DNA of 64,000 nt, taken from positions 248,001 through 312,000 of the forward strand of contig JAMLGZ010000001.1 of assembly GCA_023957385.1 (NCBI GenBank), written 5' to 3'. Source of the DNA: Brumimicrobium sp. (GTDB taxonomy: Bacteria; Bacteroidota; Bacteroidia; Flavobacteriales_D; Crocinitomicaceae). The notes under the pieces were generated by a model. It ran no database searches. It saw only the letters and a list, made by a program, of their open reading frames with translations, and was not told where the DNA came from. Positions within the stretch are counted from its first letter, which is position 1; each line of letters opens with the position of its first letter. Of the stretch, positions 37,894 to 45,626 are shown in pieces. A program made the position numbers and the translations under genes.

Positions 37894-37955
37894 ATTGGCT
37901 CTTTTGCAAAACTTGGGTCGTGTGTCGGCTTGTGCGGTTTTGCAAATGTGCCAAT
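37894..37955. repeat. Imperfect palindrome at right edge of the defence island
   Basis: Arms 37894-37911 and 37938-37955 are complementary at most positions (ATTGGCTCTTTTGCAAAA with TTTTGCAAATGTGCCAAT). The inside (TCGTGTGTCGGCTTGTGCGG) resembles the inside of 30153-30219 in the same orientation. The 37772-38123 stretch around it holds no gene. It contains further GTGCGG-rich repeats (GTGCGGTTGGCT, GTGCGGTGGG). Confidence 0.7.
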
Positions 37956-38123
37956 GTGCGGTTGGCTAAAATTATTTTTTAAAATGTGCGGTGGGAAAAT
38001 ATTTAAAACATTCGTGTCGGCTTGTGTGTTGCCAAAGTCAGTCCGTAAGTTTATGTTAAGATGTCAAAGTTCGATTTTCAGATGTCTGTTTTTTCAGAGT
38101 ACGGTCGTTCTTTAGGCTTGCTT

Positions 38124-38250
38124 ACAACGTTTTGCGGCTTGGCGTAGTGGGGGATTTACAGGCACAACGTTTCGCTAACCCTAAAATAAAAAAAGAGGAG
38201 TAACTTCCTAATAAGCAAGTTACCCCCCATTACGCCAAACCGATGTTGGC
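38124..38250. repeat. attC-like palindromic site
   Basis: Arms 38135-38153 (CGGCTTGGCGTAGTGGGGG) and 38224-38242 (CCCCCATTACGCCAAACCG) pair. On the minus strand the site starts CCGCCAACATCGG and ends CAAAACGTTG, so the outer CAAC and GTTG also pair, with extra unpaired bases on one side. Its inner block is shared with the site at 42901-43059, while its outer arm differs there yet is still complementary. Confidence 0.75.
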
Positions 38251-38270
38251 GGATGCCCTTCTTCTTGTTT

Positions 38271-39926
38271 CTATTGTTTAATTATTTTTTTTATGCTTGT
38301 AAATCCATTTTTGTCAGTAAAGTGAACAAAATAAACCCCATTTATTAGCAAGTCTGTATTTAAAGTTGCATTGTTATCGTTTAGATTTTTTTGAATAATG
38401 AGTTTGCCCTCTAAGTTATACAATGTCAACAGTCCTGAATTTTTAGTATTGATGTGTAATACGTCATTTACAGGATTAGGATATAAATTAAAATCGTATT
38501 GAAATTTAAGATTTTCAATGCTGACCCAATCAGATTTCCCATAGTATCTTGCCATAATGTAATTGTAATGTAATCGTCCAGTATTTTCTAATGGTGCAAT
38601 ATTGTAATTTGGGCTAAATCCATTTAGAATAATTTTACTGTCCGACTGAATCAATACGTTCCATAAACAATTTATGCTATCGTTCTCCTGAAACATTTCA
38701 GTAACAACCACACCATTAGTGCCAAACGTGCTGTCTATATCTCCAGACACCAAAAATTGACACATGGCAAACATAGCATAGCCACTTATAGTGTCTATAA
38801 CATTGCCTGCAATTGTAAAATCACCGTTTTCATGGACAATAAGTGACCGAATATATTGTAATCCAATATTTTCTTTTGCAGTTCTTAAATCAACAAATAA
38901 AAAACCATCATTTGCAAATGATGTGTCTATATCTCCATTGGGCATATATCGCTCAATAACACCTAAACCAGCATAGCTCGAATAATGTGATGCCTTACTT
39001 GCGATAAGAATTTTATCATCGGGCTGAACCTGAACTGTTAAAAAATTTCTTAAAGGAGGTTTGTCTTCAGGTTGATGAGTTTCTTTAGCATAGTGAGGTT
39101 GTAAATAACCATTATTTGCAAAAGTAGGGTCTAATTGTCCAGTAGGTAAGAAACGAAACACAAGGTCCTTAAATGTAACTAATATTTTGTTGTCAGATTG
39201 AATAAAAATATCTCTTGGAGGAGCAGCTGTTGATGTTATGTATTCAAAGTTATGTTTAACCACACTATTGTTTCCCCAAGTGTAGTAAGGAACACCATTT
39301 GTTAAATGATATGCTTGTATTCTTAGGTTCATAATTGAATCCATGCCAATTGCAAGTATTTTGTCTTGCATAATTGCTAATTTGTAACCAAACACATTTT
39401 GAAATATTGGCACTTGAATATTGCTGTTTGTTTGAGTAACAAAACCATTGTTTCCAAAGCTATTGTCAATCATCCCATTAGGTAAATACCTAATCAAAAG
39501 GCCCATTTGTAAAAAATTGCTGCCTGACCACAAAGAATCTCGAGTTCCTATTAGTAAAATTTTTCCATCAGGCTGAATTATAATGTCGCTGACTCTAAGA
39601 TTTGACACGCCTGAAATTGAAGTGGATACCAAGCCATTCTGCCCCCAACTGTTATCTATATTGCCATTAGAAAGGTAACGAAAGATATTTATGTATGGCG
39701 GCAATGTATCCTGATGGACTACTGTTGCAGTTACAACCTTATTATCAGCTGTTAAAGTTGAAACAGGAATGTATGCATATAAATCAGGTTGAAAATGAGT
39801 GATTACTTTACCACCTACACCAAATGCGGGGTCTAAAGTTCCATTGATTTGTGAGATTGCGTTATTTGATAAAAATAACGTAACTAATAAACACAAATGT
39901 ATTGAGCTGTTTTTTAACGTTTTCAT
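38271..39926 (-). CDS. Secreted delta-60 repeat protein with T9SS sorting domain
   Basis: 551 residues with a signal peptide (~1-25), about six delta-60 type repeats with the pattern PDGKILL-IG...RYLPNGxIDxSFGxNG, and a C-terminal T9SS type A domain (~470-551, FNLYPNPVNDVLHI). The repeats form a beta-propeller-like fold in related surface proteins. It is probably surface-exposed. It follows a short secreted gene by 23 bases and both could form one cassette. Confidence 0.82.
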   Translation of the reverse strand: MKTLKNSSIHLCLLVTLFLSNNAISQINGTLDPAFGVGGKVITHFQPDLYAYIPVSTLTADNKVVTATVVHQDTLPPYINIFRYLSNGNIDNSWGQNGLVSTSISGVSNLRVSDIIIQPDGKILLIGTRDSLWSGSNFLQMGLLIRYLPNGMIDNSFGNNGFVTQTNSNIQVPIFQNVFGYKLAIMQDKILAIGMDSIMNLRIQAYHLTNGVPYYTWGNNSVVKHNFEYITSTAAPPRDIFIQSDNKILVTFKDLVFRFLPTGQLDPTFANNGYLQPHYAKETHQPEDKPPLRNFLTVQVQPDDKILIASKASHYSSYAGLGVIERYMPNGDIDTSFANDGFLFVDLRTAKENIGLQYIRSLIVHENGDFTIAGNVIDTISGYAMFAMCQFLVSGDIDSTFGTNGVVVTEMFQENDSINCLWNVLIQSDSKIILNGFSPNYNIAPLENTGRLHYNYIMARYYGKSDWVSIENLKFQYDFNLYPNPVNDVLHINTKNSGLLTLYNLEGKLIIQKNLNDNNATLNTDLLINGVYFVHFTDKNGFTSIKKIIKQ

Positions 39927-39949
39927 AACTAAAAAATTTTTGCGATTTG

Positions 39950-40396
39950 TTAATCAATTATGATGGTAATCGTATTAAATGGACTATTGATAAACCAAGT
40001 TATATTAGCAGGCGTGTTCCCACTTTGGTCAATTTCTCCTGAAATGACATCAGAACCGAAAATTGAAGGAGTTGACGAAACACAAAAAGCAATTGGATAT
40101 GTTGCTCCAGTTCCTTGACCAGGGCTTGTCAGTGCCCACAACGAAATACCTGTTATATCCGATACACTACTAATGTTGTTCCCGTTTTCATCTACCGGTG
40201 TCCCTGAATAATTATGGTTGTTCGGGACATCCATGTAAAAGGTAGTTAAAACAGTTGACGGACAACTACCGCTCACTGACGATGTATGAAAGGTTGCTCC
40301 ATAATATACATCAGTCGCATTTGAAAATTGAACTGTCTGAGCGAGACAAATGCTTGCTACAAAAGTTGAAATGATGAGGGAAATTAACTTTTTCAT
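39950..40396 (-). CDS. Small secreted protein of unknown function (148 aa)
   Basis: About 148 residues from MKKLISLIISTFVASICLAQ; an open extension to 40531 reads through an attC-like site and is not credible. The mature part is rich in serine, threonine and glycine and probably all-beta. No known domain. First gene of a two-gene unit in the array. Confidence 0.65.
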   Translation of the reverse strand: MKKLISLIISTFVASICLAQTVQFSNATDVYYGATFHTSSVSGSCPSTVLTTFYMDVPNNHNYSGTPVDENGNNISSVSDITGISLWALTSPGQGTGATYPIAFCVSSTPSIFGSDVISGEIDQSGNTPANITWFINSPFNTITIIID

Positions 40397-40498
40397 AACG
40401 TATAATTTTAATGTTAACAATACCCGAATATAATTATAAAAATTAGATTTCCAAACAAAATGAACAATTTTTCTTGTAGTAGTCGCTGATAGGGTTTC

Positions 40499-40622
40499 CG
40501 CCAACGTTTCCTCGGCTCGGCGTTCGGCCAACTTTTTGCGTTAATCCTAGATACGAAGATAAAACTTTTTCTTAGCAAAAATGTTAAATCGAAGCGATTA
40601 ACTTGGCTGACGCTGAACCGAG
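40499..40622. repeat. attC-like palindromic site interrupted by IS110
   Basis: Arms 40511-40532 (CTCGGCTCGGCGTTCGGCCA) and 40602-40622 pair well. On the minus strand the right core reads GAAACGTTGGCGG. The matching left core, CCGCTAACAT, now lies at 41870-41880 beyond the IS110 element and begins with the stop codon of the next gene. Joining the ATGTT copies on both sides of the IS restores CCGCTAACATAGG, whose CCGCTAAC pairs with GTTGGCGG. Confidence 0.75.
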
Positions 40623-40682
40623 TCCTATGTTTGTAAAAGTATTAAATTAGTTACTTTATAAACCAGAGATATTTGAAAGAAC

Positions 40683-40753
40683 AAGGAGGTAGAATAAGGT
40701 AGACGAACCGAGTAAGCTTCGAGCTTGACTAACATGATTACCCCTACCTCCTT
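40683..40753 (+). ncRNA. Candidate bridge RNA of the IS110 element
   Basis: The non-coding region before the transposase folds into a 10-bp stem AAGGAGGTAG / CTACCTCCTT (40683-40692 with 40744-40753), an internal loop region, and a small inner hairpin AAGCT-TCG-AGCTT. IS110-family elements make a structured bridge RNA from this place that pairs with target and donor DNA. The guide loops cannot be assigned without comparison to related elements. Confidence 0.55.
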
Positions 40754-40861
40754 CTTATCCAAAAGTCGAACAGTTTTATTGAACCTTTTAGAGTTCGTAT
40801 TAGGATCGCAGACTTCCGATAAGATTGTTCTCTCTTTTTTCTCTTAAACAAAAATAATAAA

Positions 40862-41845
40862 ATGAAGGAAGAATCAAGAAAAAAGTATTGCGGAATTGAT
40901 GTTTCAGCTGATACACTGGATGTTTGCTATCAAGCAGAAGGAGATTCATTATTGAGTTTTCAGGTTACAAATGATAAAAAGGGTTTCCAGAAGATTATTA
41001 AAACCTGTGGGAAAGACTACCATTATGTAATGGAAAGTACCGGTGTTTATCATGTTGGATTAATGTTTTATTTACATGATGAAAAAATCACTTTTACAGT
41101 TGAGAATGCCCTAAAGATTAAGCGTTTTATTCAAATGCAACTAGACCAAAGTAAGTCGGATAAGAAAGATGCGAGATGGATTTGTCTATACGGCATTAAT
41201 CAAAAACCTACAGCTACACATCGACCTGAAAGTGAATACTTTGAATGTAGGGCTTTGAATGGAGCTATTCATGATATCACCAAGGAAATTAATCAAATAG
41301 GCAATCGAATTCATGCTTTGGAAAAGTGCCCTTATGATGTTAAATCCATAATAAAGAGTTACCGTTCCATGCTTACAAAACTTCGCTCAGAGAAATCAAA
41401 ATTAGAGAAAGAATTACACGAAAAATTAAAAGTATGGCAACCTGAATTATTAACAATTGTAAGTAGTGTAAAAGGAATAGGAAAGAGAGCTGCAGCAGAG
41501 TTAATCATTTTTACTAAAGCGTTTAGTGAAATGACCAATTATAGACAACTAGTCAGCTATGCAGGCTTAAATCCTACCGAGCATAGTAGTGGAACAAGTA
41601 TTCGTGGGAGAGTTCGAATAAGTAAACGGGGTGGTTACCAATTACGGCATATTCTGTATATGTGTGCGATGAACGCAATGCAAAATAATCGAGCCTGCAA
41701 GGAACTTTATCAACGGTTAATTTCCAAAGGAAAGAATGGAAAAGTAGCAATAATTGCTGTTTGTAATAAACTTTTAAAACAGGTTTTTGGGTGTGTAAAA
41801 AATGGAATTCCGTTTGATGATAATTATGGAAAAAGTTTTGTGTAA
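40862..41845 (+). CDS. IS110-family transposase (DEDD recombinase)
   Basis: 327 residues, typical length. The N-terminal RuvC-like DEDD domain starts YCGIDVSADTLDV and contains VMESTGVYHVG and DQSKSDKKDAR. The C-terminal Tnp20 domain contains SVKGIGKRAAAELI and the serine-bearing segment SGTSIRGRVRISKRGG. It recombines DNA under bridge-RNA guidance. The gene appears intact. Confidence 0.95.
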   Translation: MKEESRKKYCGIDVSADTLDVCYQAEGDSLLSFQVTNDKKGFQKIIKTCGKDYHYVMESTGVYHVGLMFYLHDEKITFTVENALKIKRFIQMQLDQSKSDKKDARWICLYGINQKPTATHRPESEYFECRALNGAIHDITKEINQIGNRIHALEKCPYDVKSIIKSYRSMLTKLRSEKSKLEKELHEKLKVWQPELLTIVSSVKGIGKRAAAELIIFTKAFSEMTNYRQLVSYAGLNPTEHSSGTSIRGRVRISKRGGYQLRHILYMCAMNAMQNNRACKELYQRLISKGKNGKVAIIAVCNKLLKQVFGCVKNGIPFDDNYGKSFV

Positions 41846-41872
41846 AATGTTTGGTTTTTTACACAGTTCATG

Positions 41873-42862
41873 TTAGCGGTTCGGGCTATTTCTACTTTTA
41901 TCAATTTCGTCAGCTTGCTTTAGTGAACCGAAATATCTTTTATTCATTATTTCAATATAACTTTCAATACTAATGAGCCCAACACTCGCACGTCTTTCAT
42001 TTAGTTTCTCTGGAGCCATTACATTTAAAGGAATATATGAAGTTTGCTCTTTGTTGAGTTCCATTTGAGTTCCGTAAACTTGCTGTTTTCCTGTGTTTAT
42101 TTTCACTCTATCCACTAAATAAGCGTAATTCACGCTGGATGCTTTGTTATTGTTGACTTCAATTTTCATTTTTGTTAGAACACTATCTTGAAAATTTGGA
42201 TAACTGTCTTGATGTTGAACTAATAACCAAAAGTTATTTGAGCCTTCCTGACCAACCAAATCGTAGTTGGGAAATCCGTATTTATAAAATATATCTTTGA
42301 GTAAAAAATAATTTAAACTATCAGTTAACGAGATATGGAGATTAATCGTTTCTTTGGAAATCGTATCATTGTGTAATTCTCCATTGATGAATCTTGTCAT
42401 ATAATTCCGCCATCTTTGATCTTCCATTTTCATACTATCCAAGAGGTATAAAAGCGGTTTATTATATTTTTCTTCGATTTTTTCTTTGTTATGCTTAATC
42501 TGCGAAATTAAAGTTGTCCAACGCTTGTCGGTATGCAAGAAGTTTAAGTCTGTGTCAGAAATTATATGTTTGTAATTGGAATAACCCGCTTTGTCAACAA
42601 TACGTTGTAAGTTTATAAAAGCACTATCTGCATTTTCTGCTAATGCCCACGAACAAGCTGCATTGTATATATCATCTGGGTAGCCTAAGCCACCAAAAGA
42701 TTGAAACGCAGCCGAATATTTCTGTCCGGAGTCTAAATAATTCTTTGCTCTGTATAGTGAATCTGCCTGCCCGATTAAGTTATTATATTCAGGTGGTGCT
42801 ATCTGTCCAAATGACAGCGTTATTATCAAACAAAGTTTAAATACTATAAAATATTTTTTCAT
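41873..42862 (-). CDS. Secreted TPR-like and DUF6624 protein
   Basis: 329 residues with a signal peptide (MKKYFIVFKLCLIITLSFGQ), an N-terminal TPR-like helical part (~25-110), and a DUF6624 domain (~130-315; NNFWLLVQHQDSYPNFQ, YLVDRVKINTGKQQVYGTQ). Function of DUF6624 is unknown. The stop codon lies inside the attC-like core CGCTAAC, and the IS110 element begins right after it. Confidence 0.75.
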   Translation of the reverse strand: MKKYFIVFKLCLIITLSFGQIAPPEYNNLIGQADSLYRAKNYLDSGQKYSAAFQSFGGLGYPDDIYNAACSWALAENADSAFINLQRIVDKAGYSNYKHIISDTDLNFLHTDKRWTTLISQIKHNKEKIEEKYNKPLLYLLDSMKMEDQRWRNYMTRFINGELHNDTISKETINLHISLTDSLNYFLLKDIFYKYGFPNYDLVGQEGSNNFWLLVQHQDSYPNFQDSVLTKMKIEVNNNKASSVNYAYLVDRVKINTGKQQVYGTQMELNKEQTSYIPLNVMAPEKLNERRASVGLISIESYIEIMNKRYFGSLKQADEIDKSRNSPNR

Positions 42863-42900
42863 TATCTATTTCTAACTTTATTTTAATGTTGTCTAAACCT

Positions 42901-43059
42901 GACCGCTAACGGTTCTCGGCTACACGTAGAGGGGGCATTAAAAGCACCAACTTTTCAGCCGTACACAAAGATAGCAAAAAAAGGACTAACCTGCCGTTTA
43001 GCCTGTTAGCCCCCATTACGTGTAGCCGATGTGTGTGCTCTGCATGAGCAGAAGCACAC
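42901..43059. repeat. attC-like palindromic site with adjacent hairpin
   Basis: Arms 42917-42936 (CGGCTACACGTAGAGGGGGC) and 43009-43028 (GCCCCCATTACGTGTAGCCG) pair nearly perfectly. Compared with 38124-38250, the inner GGGGG/CCCCCATTAC part is conserved but the outer arm changes from GGCTTGGCG to GGCTACACG with matching change on the other arm. The minus-strand right core is GTTAGCGGTC, just before the DUF6624 gene. A separate GTGTGCT...AGCACAC-type hairpin is at 43033-43059. Confidence 0.78.
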
Positions 43060-43120
43060 GCTAGTGTAAGCTATCATAAAAATTCAAAAATACAAATTTA
43101 TTTTGTGATAACAAACATTA

Positions 43121-44977
43121 GTGTGATGCTTCAAATTTCCAGAGGGTGAAAGTCCCTACCACGCGGAGTAACGACCCGAAGTGTAGCAAGTCGCAAGGTT
43201 GCTAACCGTGAGGTTAGGACTAAAGGAAGCGAGACTGCAAAATCCGGTACTGACGAACAGAAAGTACATAAGAGGCATTATGAAAAGGATGAGTATCCAC
43301 AGCAATACGACGTCCAACATCAGCAATCGAACGCTGACTCATCGCAGAGATGATTTTCATGATGTAGATGTACCAGGGATTGGATGAAGGAAAATGCTCT
43401 TACCAGAGGAGGTCTTGGAATAGATTCGGTTTCTATATGCCAAGAAGTCAGCAGAGGTCATAGTACTTTGTAGCAACGAGCTAAATGAAAAGTGAAGAAA
43501 AGTTTAGAGGTCTCACAAACAAAGGAAGGACTGAACGCAAGTTGGTTCACAATTCGGAATGGAATTGAAAGATAGCCACCCGAAACGTGAACAGGTTAAA
43601 TAAAATGTAAATTAAGAATGGTCGAACAAGTAGTACATCCTTACAACCTGCAAAAAGCCTTACGACAAGTTGTTGTCAATAAGGGGAGTGCAGGTATTGA
43701 CGGCATGAAAATCTCTGAACTTTCGGAAGTATTCCGAAAGGAAAAGGATGCTATTATCCGCTCAATAAAAGACGAAAACTACTTGTCTCAACCCATTCTT
43801 GGAGTAGAAATTCCGAAAGGAAATGGAAAAACACGTCTGTTAGGAGTTCCAACGGTAAAGGATAGATTACTCCAACAAGCAGTATCACAGGCTTTAATGC
43901 AACATTGGGAAAGGGATTTCAATGAAAATAGTTTTGGTTTTAGACCCAACAAGAATGCCCGCCAAGCCGTAGGCAAAGCGATGCAATACATTCACGAGGG
44001 CAGAACTTATATTGTGGACATTGACTTAAAAACCTTTTTCGATGAAGTTGACCACTGCTTACTCTTAAACCTACTGTACCAAAAGGTAAAATGCCCTAAA
44101 ACACTAAAACTTGTACGTCAATGGTTACGAGCACCGATTAAAATCAAGGGTAAATTACAAAAGAGAAGAAGAGGAGTTCCACAAGGTTCACCTTTAAGCC
44201 CATTGTTATCTAATATCTTACTCAACGAGTTGGATAAAGAATTAACAAGACGGAAACTCAAATTTGTACGTTATGCCGATGATTTTAGCATTTACTGCAC
44301 ATCACGAATACAAGCAATAATGACAATGAAAGCAATTTCAAGTTTTCTGAAAACCAAACTAAAACTCACGCTGAATGAGGAAAAGAGTGGAATACGAAAA
44401 CCTGTTCAGTTTGTAATACTTGGGTTCGGCTTCGTACCAACTTACAAGAAAGGAGACAAAGGGAAATACCAATTAGTAGTAGGGGAGAAAGCATGGAAAC
44501 GCTTAAAACAAACCTTGAAAACGATTACAAGGAAAACAACGCCGATGAGCTTCGATGAGCGAATTACGAAGATAAAAGAAGTACAACGAGGATGGTTAAC
44601 CTATTTTCGAGGTACGAGTATCCAAGGTAAGCTCCGAGACTTAGACGGTTGGTTACGTAATCGTTTAAGGTATTGTATTTGGCACGACTGGAAAAAGTGG
44701 CGAAGAAAACGAGCTAATCTTATTAAATTAGGAGCAAGCGAAAGAGATGCCACACGCTGGAGCATGACACGAAAAGGAGGTTGGACGATAGCTCAAAGCC
44801 CTATTTTAGGTACAACCATTACCTTGGAACGATTACGAAGACGTGGTTATGTTTCACTATCAGAAGTTTACATTGCATTGAACCCATCAACTTGCGAACC
44901 GCCGAGTACGTGAACCGTATGCTCGGTGGTGTGAGAGGCGCACTCCGTTCCATTTTGGGCGGAGCCGTCTACTCGAT
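43121..44977 (+). mobile_element. Group II intron, apparently intact copy
   Basis: 5' end GTGTG, 3' end CTACTCGAT. Domain V is near 44896-44939 with the hairpin CCGCCGAGTACGTGAACCGT plus its GCTCGGTGG arm, followed by a domain VI stem. An open reverse transcriptase lies inside. Its ~88-base upstream flank is homologous to that of the decayed copy at 26517. It sits antisense and just downstream of the TerB-like gene. Confidence 0.88.
43618..44913 (+). CDS. ltrA: Group II intron reverse transcriptase/maturase
   Basis: 431 residues. Reverse-transcriptase motifs include GSAGIDGMKI near the start, YIVDIDLKTFFDEVDH with catalytic D, GVPQGSPLSPLLSNI, and RYADDFSIY with the catalytic aspartate pair (~215). 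A group II maturase domain (MSFDERITKIKEVQRGWLTY) follows. No C-terminal HNH endonuclease is present. It assists splicing and retrohoming of the surrounding intron RNA. Symbol is used in the generic sense. Confidence 0.93.
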   Translation: MVEQVVHPYNLQKALRQVVVNKGSAGIDGMKISELSEVFRKEKDAIIRSIKDENYLSQPILGVEIPKGNGKTRLLGVPTVKDRLLQQAVSQALMQHWERDFNENSFGFRPNKNARQAVGKAMQYIHEGRTYIVDIDLKTFFDEVDHCLLLNLLYQKVKCPKTLKLVRQWLRAPIKIKGKLQKRRRGVPQGSPLSPLLSNILLNELDKELTRRKLKFVRYADDFSIYCTSRIQAIMTMKAISSFLKTKLKLTLNEEKSGIRKPVQFVILGFGFVPTYKKGDKGKYQLVVGEKAWKRLKQTLKTITRKTTPMSFDERITKIKEVQRGWLTYFRGTSIQGKLRDLDGWLRNRLRYCIWHDWKKWRRKRANLIKLGASERDATRWSMTRKGGWTIAQSPILGTTITLERLRRRGYVSLSEVYIALNPSTCEPPST

Positions 44978-44991
44978 TGTGCGGTCGCCCT

Positions 44992-45597
44992 TTATTTGGG
45001 GTTGTCTTTCTTGTTTGTGTTAAATTGTTTTATATCATCATACGTTGGTTTGTTCTTGGACTGAGGAAACGTGGTTGTATCAAGATTGGATATGTCTGCA
45101 CCTCGGTCTAAAGCCTGAGAGATTTCTTTCTGCTTGAAGATTTCGAATTGGTCATAACTTAGGTCGAAAAGTTCTTGAAGAGCGACTTTGTGAATAGCTT
45201 CCTCTCTACTTACATCGTTGTCCGAATAAATTATTTCAAATTGACGGTGAAGGATATTTTCTACTTCAGAATAGCGGTAGGTAAAAAAATCCCCTTCCTT
45301 GATTCTAAAATATTTTTTCAAAATTTCTATGTTAAACCGTTCCTTTTCAGAAACGATATGGTCGTCTAAAATCACAATAGCATAAGTAATTAAGAGGTCT
45401 AAAAGTTCTAATTTCAGGTCGGTTATCTTTTCTATTTGGTACTTATTCAGCACATTTTGAATACTTTCACGAGAAAGTTCACAAGTGGATATAAGTTGGG
45501 AAATCGCCAAAACAGGGTCGCTTAGCTGTTTGATAGTCGGGATGGTTTCAAATGCCTTGCGTAGTTCGGAATCGTTTTTGGGTAAAGCGGACTTCAT
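44992..45597 (-). CDS. TerB-like helical protein paired with AAA+ gene
   Basis: 201 residues, cytosolic, mostly helical. The middle (LLDLLITYAIVILDDHIVSEKE) has the acidic D-D helical hairpin pattern of TerB-like domains. The last ~40 residues are low-complexity and polar. It starts 29 bases after the large AAA+ gene ends, so they are probably co-transcribed. The AAA+ partner has a similar D-x-x-V-x-x-x-E hairpin. The intron end lies 14 bases past its stop codon. Function unknown. Confidence 0.65.
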   Translation of the reverse strand: MKSALPKNDSELRKAFETIPTIKQLSDPVLAISQLISTCELSRESIQNVLNKYQIEKITDLKLELLDLLITYAIVILDDHIVSEKERFNIEILKKYFRIKEGDFFTYRYSEVENILHRQFEIIYSDNDVSREEAIHKVALQELFDLSYDQFEIFKQKEISQALDRGADISNLDTTTFPQSKNKPTYDDIKQFNTNKKDNPK

Positions 45598-45626
45598 AAT
45601 GTGTTGTTTTTCAATTAATTTTGATG

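Larger units (their letters stand above)
40627..41874 (+). mobile_element. IS110-family insertion sequence
   Basis: An element of ~1.24 kb bounded by a 5-base repeat ATGTT at 40627-40631 and 41870-41874, without terminal inverted repeats, as expected for IS110. It has a ~230-base 5' non-coding region and one transposase gene. It is inserted in the left core of an attC-like site at the stop codon of the DUF6624 gene. Confidence 0.85.

Noticed and set aside
37825..38115. Plus-strand 96-codon frame between methyltransferase and attC-like site.
   Set aside because: The residues come from GTGCGG-rich palindromic repeat DNA, and it has a poor start and no coding character.
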